NCBI GenBank assembly: GCA_947589555.1 | Contig: CANQAZ010000002.1 | Span: 1-54,944, forward strand | Direction of reading: 5' to 3' | Origin: an uncultured Clostridia bacterium | GTDB taxonomy: Bacteria > Bacillota > Clostridia > Christensenellales > Borkfalkiaceae | DNA: 54,944 bases | Shown: piece after piece, positions 40,391 to 50,198 of the stretch | How the letters are laid out: the number at the start of each line of letters is the position of its first letter | Numbering within the stretch: position 1 is the first letter of the stretch | Program-made: the position numbers and the translations under genes | Notes under the pieces: generated by a model | Told to the model about the DNA's origin: nothing | Databases searched by the model: none | The model's input: only the letters and a program-made list of their open reading frames with translations

Positions 40391-40942
40391 ATGATTTGGA
40401 ATTTATTGGAAGGCGAAGCGGGGGCCGCTCCCCAACAGGGTAGCGGCATTCCGAGTTATGTAATATGGATCATCCTCGCCGTAGTCGTCGTGCTCTTTGT
40501 CGTGTACTTCTTCTTCACGGGAAGAAAGAACAAACAGCGCCGCCAGGAGTATGCGGAGCAGATCGAAGCGATCAAGCCCGGCAACAAGGTCAAAACGACG
40601 GGCGGCATTTGCGGCGTCGTGACCGAGGTCTGCGACGACGATACCATCGTCTTGGAAACGGGTACCGAGCAATCGGGCAAGTCCTATGTGAAGATCGATA
40701 AAGAATGCATCTACCAGACGGATGCAAAGGGTCCCATGCAGATCGCCCGCGAAGAAGCGGAGGCAAAGCGGAAGGCGGAAAAAGAGGCCAAGAACGCCGC
40801 AAAGAGCGCGGAAGCGCCCGCCGGGAAAGAGGCCGCGCCCGAAGAAGCGCCCGCCCAAGCGCCCGCCCAAGCGCCCGCAGATGCTCCCGAAGCGGCCGCA
40901 CAGGAAGAAGCGCCCGAACAGCCCGAAGAAAAGAAAGACTGA
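40391..40942 (+). CDS. yajC: Preprotein translocase subunit YajC with Ala/Glu/Pro-rich C-terminal extension
   Basis: IWIILAVVVVLFVVYFFFTGRKNKQRRQEYAEQIEAIKPGNKVKTTGGICGVVTEV. Confidence 0.92.
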   Translation: MIWNLLEGEAGAAPQQGSGIPSYVIWIILAVVVVLFVVYFFFTGRKNKQRRQEYAEQIEAIKPGNKVKTTGGICGVVTEVCDDDTIVLETGTEQSGKSYVKIDKECIYQTDAKGPMQIAREEAEAKRKAEKEAKNAAKSAEAPAGKEAAPEEAPAQAPAQAPADAPEAAAQEEAPEQPEEKKD

Positions 40943-40961
40943 GGAAGTCATAACGGAATTT

Positions 40962-40995
40962 CCCTCCGCATACCCTTAGGTAGCGGAGGATTTTT
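40962..40995 (+). terminator. Terminator after yajC
   Basis: CCTCCGC ATACCCTTAGGTA GCGGAGG ATTTTTT. Confidence 0.7.
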
Positions 40996-40996
40996 T

Positions 40997-41377
40997 ATGG
41001 AACGGACATTCTGGAAGCGCGCCGCGTGGGAGGTATTCAAGACGGTGTTTGCGGCGACCGTTTACAGCCTTTTGGCGCTCGCGCTCGCGGCGGTATTCGT
41101 GCGGGCGTACACGCCGCCGCAGGGCGTCGTCACGGCGATCGATTGGGTCGTCAAGTGCACGGGGATCCCGCTCTTTTCGCTGATTTTCATTGGCAAGGAG
41201 AAGGCGTTTTTCAAGGGACTTGCGGCGGGGGCGCTCGCCTCCCTCGTCACGCTGGCCGTGTTTGCGGCCGTCGGCGGCGGGGCGAACGTTACGGCCCTCT
41301 TCGTTCTCGAATTTTTCATTTCCGCCCTCCTCGGGGGCGCGGGAGCCCTTCTCGGGGCAAAATTGCGCAAAGCGTGA
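40997..41377 (+). CDS. TIGR04086/YrzE-like membrane protein
   Basis: Four-TM small protein between yajC and scfA, the usual clostridial position. Confidence 0.7.
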   Translation: MERTFWKRAAWEVFKTVFAATVYSLLALALAAVFVRAYTPPQGVVTAIDWVVKCTGIPLFSLIFIGKEKAFFKGLAAGALASLVTLAVFAAVGGGANVTALFVLEFFISALLGGAGALLGAKLRKA

Positions 41378-41385
41378 AAAAACAC

Positions 41386-41414
41386 TTGCAAAAACGCGCG
41401 CCGTATTGTATAAT
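41386..41414 (+). promoter_or_regulatory. Promoter for scfA
   Basis: TTGCAA, 17-bp spacer, TATAAT. Confidence 0.7.
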
Positions 41415-41443
41415 AGGAAAAAATCACAGAGAGGGACGAGAAC

Positions 41444-41596
41444 ATGATCAAGACGGTCGCAAAACCTGCCGAAAAGAAAGTCACCGGTTGCGGCGAGTGC
41501 CGTAGCACCTGCCAATCCGCCTGCAAAACGAGTTGCACGGTGGGCAACCAGTCCTGCGAGCGCATCACGCGCGAGCAAAAGATCGAGAAAAAGTGA
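41444..41596 (+). CDS. scfA: SCIFF (six-cysteine-in-forty-five) ranthipeptide precursor, 50 aa
   Basis: MIKTVAKPAEKKVTGCGECRSTCQSACKTSCTVGNQSCERITREQKIEKK*; six Cys; SD gaggga; immediately upstream of the maturase; not in ORF track. Confidence 0.93.
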   Translation: MIKTVAKPAEKKVTGCGECRSTCQSACKTSCTVGNQSCERITREQKIEKK

Positions 41597-41617
41597 TCCG
41601 ATCGTAACGTTGAGGGC

Positions 41618-41643
41618 GAGCGGCGGTGTTCCGCCGCTCTTTT
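41618..41643 (+). terminator. Intrinsic terminator between scfA and scfB
   Basis: GAGCGGCGG TGTT CCGCCGCTC TTTT. Confidence 0.8.
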
Positions 41644-41662
41644 GCCGTTATCCGCAGAAAAG

Positions 41663-42958
41663 ATGATCCATACCTTCCGATATCACGAAAAATTTTACGT
41701 CTACGATACGGGGAGCGGGAGCCTGCACGAGTGCGACGAAAAAACGGCGCGCCATCTCGCGGGCGAACCCGTCCCGATGACCGATGAAGAACTCGCGGAG
41801 ATCGCAGATCTCAAAGCCGCGGGCCTTCTCGGCGCTCCCGAAACGGAGGCCCGCCCCATCAAGTCCGGCGAAGTCAAGGCGCTGTGCCTCCACGTCTGCC
41901 ACGATTGCAACCTACGTTGCAAGTACTGCTTTGCGGACGAGGGCGCCTATCACGCCGCGCGCGAGATGATGCCCCTTTCCGTCGCCAAAGCGGCGGTGGA
42001 CTTCCTCCTCCGCGAAAGCGGCAACCGCAAGGCCCTCGAAATGGACTTTTTCGGCGGCGAGCCCCTCATGAACTTCGGCGTGCTCAAAGAGACGGTGCTC
42101 TACGCGAAGGAAGAGGGGAAGAAGCGGGGCAAAAAATTTCTTTTCACCACGACGACCAACGGCCTCCTTCTCGACGGCGAAAAGGCGGATTTTCTCAACG
42201 AGGAGATGGAAAACGTCGTGCTCTCCCTCGACGGCCGCCCCGAGGTACACGACGCCGTGAGAAAGACGGTGAGCGGCAAGGGGAGTTTTGACGCCGTCAT
42301 CGGCAAGATCAAAAAATTCGTGCAGATCCGCGGGGACAAGCACTACTACGTTCGCGGCACGTTCACGGCGAAGAACCTCGATTTTTCAAAGGACGTCCTC
42401 TTCCTCGCCGACGAGGGCTTCGATTCCCTTTCGGTGGAGCCCGTCGTCACCGGGATCGACGATCTCGCCATCAAGGAGGAGCATCTTCCCCGCATCGAAG
42501 GGGAGTACGAGCGGCTTTGCGACGAATATTTGAAGCGCGAGGCGGAGGGGAGAGGCTTCAACTTTTTCCACTTCAACGTCGATCTGGAAGGGGGTCCCTG
42601 CCTGCAAAAGCGGGTGTCGGCATGCGGCGCGGGCAACGAATATTTCTCCGTGCTTCCGAACGGCGACCTCTATCCCTGCCACCAGTTCGCGGGGGAAACG
42701 GAATGGCGGATGGGGAGCGTGTCCGAGGGGCTCACGCGGCCCGATCTGCGCAAAAAATTCGCGACGAGTTGCCTCTTCACGCGCAAAAAATGCGGGGATT
42801 GTTTTGCCAAATTCATCTGCTCGGGCGGGTGCAGTGCAAACAATTATCATTACTGCGGCGATGTGGACGAGCCCTATCCCATCACGTGCGCGATGATGAA
42901 AAAGCGCATCGAATGTGCGATGCACATTCTGGCGGAACGCAAATCGCGCGAAAATTAA
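41663..42958 (+). CDS. scfB: Thioether cross-link-forming SCIFF peptide maturase (radical SAM/SPASM)
   Basis: CLHVCHDCNLRCKYCFADEGAYH; FFGGEPLMNF; SPASM region CGAGNEYFSVLPNGDLYPCHQF...C..CFAKFICSGGCSANNYHYCGD. Confidence 0.96.
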   Translation: MIHTFRYHEKFYVYDTGSGSLHECDEKTARHLAGEPVPMTDEELAEIADLKAAGLLGAPETEARPIKSGEVKALCLHVCHDCNLRCKYCFADEGAYHAAREMMPLSVAKAAVDFLLRESGNRKALEMDFFGGEPLMNFGVLKETVLYAKEEGKKRGKKFLFTTTTNGLLLDGEKADFLNEEMENVVLSLDGRPEVHDAVRKTVSGKGSFDAVIGKIKKFVQIRGDKHYYVRGTFTAKNLDFSKDVLFLADEGFDSLSVEPVVTGIDDLAIKEEHLPRIEGEYERLCDEYLKREAEGRGFNFFHFNVDLEGGPCLQKRVSACGAGNEYFSVLPNGDLYPCHQFAGETEWRMGSVSEGLTRPDLRKKFATSCLFTRKKCGDCFAKFICSGGCSANNYHYCGDVDEPYPITCAMMKKRIECAMHILAERKSREN

Positions 42959-42990
42959 GCGAAAAAATGCGAAAAAAAGGGCGTTTCGGC

Positions 42991-43019
42991 TTGACGGCCG
43001 CGCGCCTTTCCTATATAAT
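42991..43019 (+). promoter_or_regulatory. Promoter for secDF
   Basis: TTGACG, 17-bp spacer, TATAAT. Confidence 0.75.
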
Positions 43020-43098
43020 GTAAAGAGTGAGTTTTTCCCACAGGAAATTTTCTATGCGGGATTGCCCGCGTGTCAGGATAGCAGGATAGGAGGAGACA

Positions 43099-44631
43099 AT
43101 GGGAAAAGTAAAATCGGCGATCTGTTTGGCGCTTGCCACTCTCATCATCGCCGCTTTGAGTTTCATTTGCTTCGTTGCGCTACCCGCGAACGGAGGGCGG
43201 ATCAACCAGTTTGATCCCGTCGTCACGTGGATCGGCAAGGATGCCAACCTCGGCGTGGAATTCGGCGCAAACAGTTCGTACCGCGGCGGCGGCTATATCG
43301 CCACGTTTTATCCGGAGGGCGTCATCTCCGCGGCCGAATTCGACGATAACCTCGCCAGCATGGAAGAGGGGAAGGCCAAAGAGGACTACGCCGCAAAGTA
43401 CACCCGCATCGGTGGCCTGTGCTTCGATACGGAAAAGAACATCGACGCCTCGGGCAACATCACCGCGGATTTTGCCGCCAAATTCGAATATGCGAAGGCG
43501 CGGCTCACGGAGCGCTACGAGCGCATGCACATCGAAAATCTGCGCATCGACGTCGTGGACGGCTACACCCTCCGCGTGTTTGTGCCGCAGACGCCCGAAA
43601 CGATCAACGGCTACACGGCTACCTTCACGCTCTTCTCCTACCTCGGCGATTTCGAGGTGCTCTACGGCTCGGATGAGGCTTCGGCCACGACGGCGCTTCC
43701 CGCCGCGGGCAAGACCATCGGGGAATACGTGAGCGGCGCCACCACGGCGGTGGACGGCGATGGCACCAACTACGTCGTCATCAACTTCACGTCCGCCGGC
43801 CGCGACCGTCTCGCCTCCAAGACGGCGGATGCCACCGAAAACGGATCGGGCACCCTGCTCTTCAAGATCGGGGACAACACGGCCATCTCGCTTTCCATCT
43901 CTGCCGCGGTGGAGGACGACAGCCTCTACATCAGCAATCCTTCGAGCCCCTTCTCGGCGGAGGCGGCCGAGGCGCTCGCCATCGTCATCGATACCGCGGC
44001 GAACGCCGAAACGGCCGCATCGGACGTGTACGACGGGAACTTCTCCCTCTCGGCCGATTCCGTCGTCACGGTGCGCGCCCTGTACGGCGACAACGCCCTG
44101 CTGTACATCTACATCGCGTTCGGGGTCCTCTTCGCCGCGATGATGGTATTCTTCTTCGTGCGCTACGGCCTTCTCGGCTTCGTGCACCTGTACACCTACC
44201 TGTTCTTCCTGCTCGTCACCCTGCTCTGCATGTGGAGTCTTTCCTTCGTCACCGTCTCCACGGGCACGTTTGCGGCGATCCTGCTCTCCTCCCTGCTTCT
44301 TTCCGCCTCGCAAGCGGTCGTCTATGAGAACGCGCGCAAGGAGTACGCGACGGGCAAGACGATCACCGCGGCCGTGAAGAACGCTTATAAGAAGTGCTTC
44401 TGGCACATCTTCGATCTGCACATCGTCATCGCGGGCGTTTCCTTCATCACCTACGCCATTGCGTTCACCCAACTTGCGGGCTTTGCCTTCATGCTCGGGC
44501 TTACGGCATTGTTCTCGGGCATCGGCGCGCTCGCGCTCGGCAGATTCTTCTGGATGATCATGATGCGCTTTACGGACAAGCCGGGAAAATTCTGCAACTT
44601 CAAGAGGGAGGATGCCGAAAATGAAGACTAA
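43099..44631 (+). CDS. secD: SecD-like protein translocase subunit (divergent)
   Basis: N-terminal TM, periplasmic domain, C-terminal TM bundle with GKTITAAVKNAYKKCFWHIFDLHIVI; followed by secF. Confidence 0.75.
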   Translation: MGKVKSAICLALATLIIAALSFICFVALPANGGRINQFDPVVTWIGKDANLGVEFGANSSYRGGGYIATFYPEGVISAAEFDDNLASMEEGKAKEDYAAKYTRIGGLCFDTEKNIDASGNITADFAAKFEYAKARLTERYERMHIENLRIDVVDGYTLRVFVPQTPETINGYTATFTLFSYLGDFEVLYGSDEASATTALPAAGKTIGEYVSGATTAVDGDGTNYVVINFTSAGRDRLASKTADATENGSGTLLFKIGDNTAISLSISAAVEDDSLYISNPSSPFSAEAAEALAIVIDTAANAETAASDVYDGNFSLSADSVVTVRALYGDNALLYIYIAFGVLFAAMMVFFFVRYGLLGFVHLYTYLFFLLVTLLCMWSLSFVTVSTGTFAAILLSSLLLSASQAVVYENARKEYATGKTITAAVKNAYKKCFWHIFDLHIVIAGVSFITYAIAFTQLAGFAFMLGLTALFSGIGALALGRFFWMIMMRFTDKPGKFCNFKREDAENED

Positions 44632-45634
44632 ACGTTTGTTGAAACTTCTGCCCGTATGGCTCGCGGTCTCCGCCGTCATCATCATTGCGGGGATCATTTT
44701 AGCGGCCCTTCTGGGCTTCAACACCGCGCCCGACCGCGCCAAGAGTTATTCCTTCGAGGTGCGCTACGATGTCTCCGTCGCCATTGACGAGGAAAAGGTC
44801 GCCGCGCTCGAAAAGGCGTGCGACGATGCGTTCGCGCAAGCGGGCGTTTGCCCGTCGGACCGTCAGGACGGCGTCGATTCCACCCTGAACATGACCACGA
44901 TCACCTACATTTTCAACGGCACGACCGACGTTGCCAAACTCGAAGGGGCCAAAAACGCCCTGCAAGGGGCCTTTGCGTCGACCTATCCGAACGCCGACGT
45001 CCGCGCCGAGTATCACGCGGTGGAGAACATTCCCGACCTCTATTACGAGATCGAATGGCGGGGCGCGGTCGCCCTCACGGTGGGCGCGGTCGTCGGGCTC
45101 ATCTACATCGGCATCCGCTTCGGGGTCGGCTGTGCGCTTACGGGGCTCTGCACGGCGGCGCACGACGCCCTCTTCACGGTGGCCTTCTTCGCGCTGACCC
45201 GCATTCCCGTCTATGCCTATGCGCCTCTGCTGTTTGCGGCGGTCGCGGCAGTGTTCTCGATGGCGCTGTGGCTCATCCAGTGCATGGCTTTGCGCGACGC
45301 CAAAAAGGATCCCGCGGGCCGCGGCATGGAAGCGGCCGAAGCGGTGGGCGCCGCATGGGAAGCGAACTGGAAGAAGATCGTCATAATCGCGGCGGCCGGC
45401 GTCGCCATCTTTGCGGTGGCGGGCGGCATTGCGGCGGCGGGAGCCCGTCTGTTCCTCCTTCCCTGCATGGTGCCCGTGGCAGTCGCGGCGTACTCCTCCC
45501 TCCTTCTCGGGCCCTCCCTGCACGTGCCCGTCAAGGCGGCGTTCGATAAACTTTCGGCCAACCGCAAACCCCGCTATTTCGGCAAGAAAAAGGGGGATAA
45601 GTCGGCGGAAAAGACGGCCGGATCCGATACCTGA
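44612..45634 (+). CDS. secF: SecF-like protein translocase subunit (divergent)
   Basis: YEIEWRGAVALTVGAVVGLIYIGIRFGVGCALTGLCTAAHDALFTVAFFALTRI; overlaps secD end. Confidence 0.8.
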   Translation: MPKMKTKRLLKLLPVWLAVSAVIIIAGIILAALLGFNTAPDRAKSYSFEVRYDVSVAIDEEKVAALEKACDDAFAQAGVCPSDRQDGVDSTLNMTTITYIFNGTTDVAKLEGAKNALQGAFASTYPNADVRAEYHAVENIPDLYYEIEWRGAVALTVGAVVGLIYIGIRFGVGCALTGLCTAAHDALFTVAFFALTRIPVYAYAPLLFAAVAAVFSMALWLIQCMALRDAKKDPAGRGMEAAEAVGAAWEANWKKIVIIAAAGVAIFAVAGGIAAAGARLFLLPCMVPVAVAAYSSLLLGPSLHVPVKAAFDKLSANRKPRYFGKKKGDKSAEKTAGSDT

Positions 45635-45654
45635 TTTTGGGATAAGAAAAAACG

Positions 45655-45682
45655 GACGGCGGGATTTCTCCCGCCGTTTTCG
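45655..45682 (+). terminator. Terminator after secF
   Basis: ACGGCGGGA TTTC TCCCGCCGT TTTC. Confidence 0.7.
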
Positions 45683-45693
45683 ATAGGGGAAGC

Positions 45694-47991
45694 ATGAAAA
45701 CGCTCGTCCGCGAATATGAATTTTCGCCCGAACAACAAAATAAGGTCAAGGAACTCGCGGCGCGCCTCTCCCTCACGGAGACGGTGGCGGGCCTTCTGTA
45801 TGCGCGCGGGATGGATACGGCGGAGAAGATGGAGGCCTTTCTCCATCCTTCGCGCGACCATTTTCTCTCTCCTTATTTGATGCAGGGCATGAAGGAGGCG
45901 AAGGACCTCATCCTGCGGGCAAAGGAGGAGGAATGGCGGGTCGCGGTATTCGGCGATTACGATGCCGACGGCATCGGGGCCTGCGCCATCCTTTCGCGCG
46001 CCTTAAAGGAGATCGGCATTGAGCCCTATCTCTTCGTGCCCGAGCGCACGGACGGCTACGGCATGAGCGTTTCCGCCCTCGACCGCATCTTCGATGAATT
46101 TCTGCCCGATCTCGTCATCACGGTGGACTGCGGCATCTCCAACGCGGAGGAAGTGGAGTACATCAAGGAGCAGGGGGCGTACGTCATCGTCACCGACCAC
46201 CACGAACTCCCGGAGCGCCTGCCCGACTGCATCGTCATCAACCCCAAGTTGAAGGACGATTACCCCTACGATAACCTCTGCGGCGCGGGGGTGGCATTCA
46301 AACTCGCCTGCGCCCTCATCGGGGAGAAGGCGTACTCCCTCCTCGATTTTGCCGCGCTCTCCACGGTCGCCGACAGCGTCCCTCTCTTGGGGGAGAACCG
46401 CGACATCGTGGCGGAGGGCTTGAAACGCATCGAAAATTCGCCTCGGCCCGCCTTTTCGGCCCTGCTGGCCAAAGCGTCCGAGGTCACCGCGCAGACGCTC
46501 GCATTCACCGTCGCGCCCCGCATCAATGCGGCGGGGAGGATGGGGGACGCCCGCACCGCGCTCAAAATGTTCACTTCGGAAAACGAGGAGGAGGTCCGCG
46601 TCCTCGCGGAAAAACTCGACCTCTACAATGCGGAACGCCAGCGCTGTTGCGATGAATTGCACGCACAGGCGCTCGCGCAGATCAAGGAAGAGGGGGCGTT
46701 CGGCAACGTCGTGATGCTCGCGGCGGAAAATTGGAACGCGGGCTTTGTGGGCATCGTGGCGGCGCGCGTCGCCGAGGAATATGCCCGTCCCGCCCTTCTC
46801 TTCGTCCGCCACGGCGATATGTACAAGGGGAGCGCGCGCTCTATCGAAAACGTCAACATCTTTGAGGCCCTCAAAGGCTGTTCGGAGCACATCGCGGAAT
46901 TCGGCGGCCATGCACAGGCGGCGGGGGTGAACGTGCGCGCGGAGGAATTCGGCGCCCTCAAAGAGGCCCTCGATCGATACATCGGCGCCCATTACACGCG
47001 GGAGGATTTCGAGCAGTCCCTGCCCGTCTGCGCCCTCAAAGAGGACGCCGAACGGGTGGCGCGCGAACTAAGGATGCTGGAACCCTTCGGGGTAGGCAAC
47101 CGCAGGCCCCTCTTCGAGGCCGAAGCGGGCGCGCTGGCGGCGGCTCCCATCCGTCCCCTGTCTCCCCACGTCGCCTTCACGGCGGGGGGTGTCTCCTTCC
47201 TCTATTTCGGCGGCGCGGCCGAGAGCAAACTCCTCAAAAGCGACGTCAAAAAGCATATCGTGTTCGAGTTGAACCTCTCCCGCTTTAAAGGCAAGGAATA
47301 TTTGAAGGGCTATGTGCGCGCCGCGATCGCCGAAGGGCGGCAAGGGGGCGAAGAGGAGGCCTTTGAAAGCATATTGCTATCGGCGGAGAACCGTCCGCTC
47401 CAAGCGGAAAAGAGGAGCGCGGCGGAGATCGACGCCTTTTTGGAGGAGAGCATCGCAGCTTGCGCCTACGGGCTGTGCGCCGTCTTTCACGACCGCGCCA
47501 CCCTCGCCCGCTATCCCGCCCTCAACGGCATGCCCGTGGATGTGTTCCGTCCCTCGTCGGGGAGCGCGGCAAACATCCTTTTGTATGCGCCCGAGGCGGG
47601 GTGCGATCTCGCCGCCTACCGCGATATCGTCTATTTGGACGCGCCGCCCGCCGCCAATGCGCTCACGGGCAAAGCGCGCGTGCTCGTCTGCGGCGAACTG
47701 ACGGGCTACCGCGCCCTGCTTTCGCTCGATCCCTCCCGCGACACCCTCCTGCGCATTTTTGCCCGTATCCGCAATTCCTCTTTGGAGGGGGATACCTATG
47801 CGGAACTCGCCCGTTCGGCGGGTTGCACGGGCGGGGAATTTCATCAAACGGTCTTTGCGCTCGCGGTTTTCGAAGAATTGGGGCTCGTCGCGCGGGAAAA
47901 CGGGCGGCTTCGGGTATTCCGCGGCGTCAAAACGGAACTGACGCAGTCCGCGCTCTACAACGCGGTCGTGCGGCTCATCGGGGAGGCGTAA
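45694..47991 (+). CDS. recJ: Single-stranded-DNA-specific exonuclease RecJ
   Basis: VAVFGDYDADGIGACAIL; VTVDCGISN; VIVTDHHELPE; INAAGRMGDARTAL; GGHAQAAG. Confidence 0.96.
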   Translation: MKTLVREYEFSPEQQNKVKELAARLSLTETVAGLLYARGMDTAEKMEAFLHPSRDHFLSPYLMQGMKEAKDLILRAKEEEWRVAVFGDYDADGIGACAILSRALKEIGIEPYLFVPERTDGYGMSVSALDRIFDEFLPDLVITVDCGISNAEEVEYIKEQGAYVIVTDHHELPERLPDCIVINPKLKDDYPYDNLCGAGVAFKLACALIGEKAYSLLDFAALSTVADSVPLLGENRDIVAEGLKRIENSPRPAFSALLAKASEVTAQTLAFTVAPRINAAGRMGDARTALKMFTSENEEEVRVLAEKLDLYNAERQRCCDELHAQALAQIKEEGAFGNVVMLAAENWNAGFVGIVAARVAEEYARPALLFVRHGDMYKGSARSIENVNIFEALKGCSEHIAEFGGHAQAAGVNVRAEEFGALKEALDRYIGAHYTREDFEQSLPVCALKEDAERVARELRMLEPFGVGNRRPLFEAEAGALAAAPIRPLSPHVAFTAGGVSFLYFGGAAESKLLKSDVKKHIVFELNLSRFKGKEYLKGYVRAAIAEGRQGGEEEAFESILLSAENRPLQAEKRSAAEIDAFLEESIAACAYGLCAVFHDRATLARYPALNGMPVDVFRPSSGSAANILLYAPEAGCDLAAYRDIVYLDAPPAANALTGKARVLVCGELTGYRALLSLDPSRDTLLRIFARIRNSSLEGDTYAELARSAGCTGGEFHQTVFALAVFEELGLVARENGRLRVFRGVKTELTQSALYNAVVRLIGEA

Positions 47992-47992
47992 G

Positions 47993-50119
47993 ATGGAAGC
48001 GATCCTCATGAAAATTTACGAATATTACACGGGGGAGGACCGCGATATGCTCCTCCGTGCATACGATTTTGCCGAAAACGCGCATAAAAACCAAAAGCGC
48101 GCCTCGGGCGAGCCCTATTTTATCCATCCCTGCGCGGTGGCCGAAATTTTGGTGGAACTCGGGCTGGACGCCTCCACCATCGCGGGCGCCCTCCTGCACG
48201 ACGTCATCGAGGATACCCCCGCCACCGAGGAGGACATCCGCCGCGAATTCGGCGACGAGGTCTTGTCCCTCGTCTCGGGGGTCACCAACCTCGATCGCTT
48301 CGTGTTCAAGTCGCACGAGGAGGAGGAAGCGGAAAATTTCCGCAAAATTTTCCTCGCGATGGCAAAGGATATCCGCGTCATCATCATCAAACTGGCCGAC
48401 CGCCTGCACAACATGCGCTCGCTGAACTTTTTGTCGGAGGACCGCCGCCAACGCATGGCGCGGGAGACCCTCGATATCTACGCGCCCATCGCGGGCCGCC
48501 TCGGCATCAGCCAGATCAAGTGCGAGTTGGAGGATCTCTGCCTCAAATATCTGGATCCCGCCGCCTTCGAATATCTCGTCGAAAATATCCACCAAAAACT
48601 CGATGAACGCAACCGTTTCGTCGATTTCGTCGTCTCGCAGATCAAGGATATCCTCACGGAGAGCAACATTTCGGGGGAGGTGTTCGGCCGCCCCAAGCAC
48701 TTCTATTCCATCTATAAAAAGATGAAGGAAAAGGGCAAGACGCTCGATCAGATCTACGATCTCACGGCGGTGCGGGTCATCGTGGGCACGGTGGACGAGT
48801 GCTACGAGGTGCTCGGCAAGATCCACAAGGAGTGGAAGCCGGTGCCGGGGCGCATCAAGGATTATATCGCCACCCCCAAGCCCAACATGTACCAATCCCT
48901 CCACACCACCGTCGTCACCAACTTCGGCCAGCCCTTCGAAATTCAGATCCGCACGGAGGAAATGCACCGCACGGCGGAGTACGGTATCGCGGCGCACTGG
49001 AAGTATAAGGAAAACCGCGAAAACGAGACCTCTTTGGACCAGCGCATCTCGTGGATCCGCGAGATGATGGAATTGCAGGGGGGCATCCGCGATTCGAAGG
49101 AATTTTTGGATTCGGTCAAGGAGGAACTTTACAGCACCGAACTTTTGGTGTTCACCCCGCACAGCAAGGTCATTTCCCTCCCGGTGGGGGCCACGCCCGT
49201 CGATTTCGCCTACGCCATCCACTCGGAAGTGGGCAACAAGTGCACGGGGGCAAAGGTGAACGGCAAAATCGTCCCCCTCGATTCCACGCTCGAACTGGGC
49301 GACGTCGTCGAGATCATCACCTCGCCGTCGAGCAAGGGCCCTTCGCGCGATTGGCTCAAATTCGTGCGTTCGCCCTCGGCGCGCGCCAAGATCAAGGCCT
49401 TCTACAAAAAGGCGATGAAGGAGGAGAACATCCGCCTCGGCAGGAGCCTCTTGGAGGAGGCCGCCAAAAAGAAGGGCTACACGCTGGCCGAACTTCTGAC
49501 CCCCGAAAGTTTCAAAAAAATATCGGAAAAACTCTCCTTCGATACGCAGGACGAAATGTTCTCGGCCATCGGCTACGGGGCCATCTCCGTCAACCAGGTC
49601 TTTTTCAAACTCGTCGATTTCTTCAAGCGGGAATCGCCCGCCGTCATCACCCTCCAACCCTTCAAGGAGAAAAACGCAAGGGGCGCGGTCACCGTCAAGG
49701 GGATGTCGGGGCTCCTCGTGTCCTTTGCTGGGTGCTGTTCGCCCGTGCCGGGGGATGATATCGTGGGCTACGTCACGCGGGGGAGGGGCATCGTCGTGCA
49801 CCGCAAGGATTGCCCCAACCTCAAAAACGCCGAAGCGGACCGCCTTCAACCCGCCGAATGGGTGGAGGGGGAGGAGGCGCAATTCCGCGCGGCCATCGTC
49901 GTCACCGCAAGCGATCAGGGCGCGGCGCTCGCCGCCATTTCCGCCTGCGTCAGCGAAATGAAACTCAACCTCATCTCCATCAACGGCCGTTACGAAAAGC
50001 AGGGCGACGCCGTCATCGAAGTCGTCGTCTCCTTAAAGGGAAAGGGGCAGATCGAGGGCCTTATCTCCAAGATCGCCGCGCGTTCGGGCATCCTCGGCGT
50101 GCACCGCCTCTCCAACTGA
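47993..50119 (+). CDS. RelA/SpoT bifunctional (p)ppGpp synthetase/hydrolase
   Basis: HD domain (ALLHDVIEDTPATEEDI), synthetase (DLTAVRVIVGTVDECYEVLG), TGS, C-terminal ACT. Confidence 0.97.
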   Translation: MEAILMKIYEYYTGEDRDMLLRAYDFAENAHKNQKRASGEPYFIHPCAVAEILVELGLDASTIAGALLHDVIEDTPATEEDIRREFGDEVLSLVSGVTNLDRFVFKSHEEEEAENFRKIFLAMAKDIRVIIIKLADRLHNMRSLNFLSEDRRQRMARETLDIYAPIAGRLGISQIKCELEDLCLKYLDPAAFEYLVENIHQKLDERNRFVDFVVSQIKDILTESNISGEVFGRPKHFYSIYKKMKEKGKTLDQIYDLTAVRVIVGTVDECYEVLGKIHKEWKPVPGRIKDYIATPKPNMYQSLHTTVVTNFGQPFEIQIRTEEMHRTAEYGIAAHWKYKENRENETSLDQRISWIREMMELQGGIRDSKEFLDSVKEELYSTELLVFTPHSKVISLPVGATPVDFAYAIHSEVGNKCTGAKVNGKIVPLDSTLELGDVVEIITSPSSKGPSRDWLKFVRSPSARAKIKAFYKKAMKEENIRLGRSLLEEAAKKKGYTLAELLTPESFKKISEKLSFDTQDEMFSAIGYGAISVNQVFFKLVDFFKRESPAVITLQPFKEKNARGAVTVKGMSGLLVSFAGCCSPVPGDDIVGYVTRGRGIVVHRKDCPNLKNAEADRLQPAEWVEGEEAQFRAAIVVTASDQGAALAAISACVSEMKLNLISINGRYEKQGDAVIEVVVSLKGKGQIEGLISKIAARSGILGVHRLSN

Positions 50120-50147
50120 AAGAGAGGGGCTCCCGCTCCGCAAAAGG

Positions 50148-50172
50148 AGGGGGGCATGCCCCGTTTTTTGTG
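50148..50172 (+). terminator. Terminator after relA/spoT
   Basis: GGGGCATGCCCC then GTTTTTTG. Confidence 0.6.
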
Positions 50173-50198
50173 CAAACGGGGTCGGAAAAAGGGATAAA

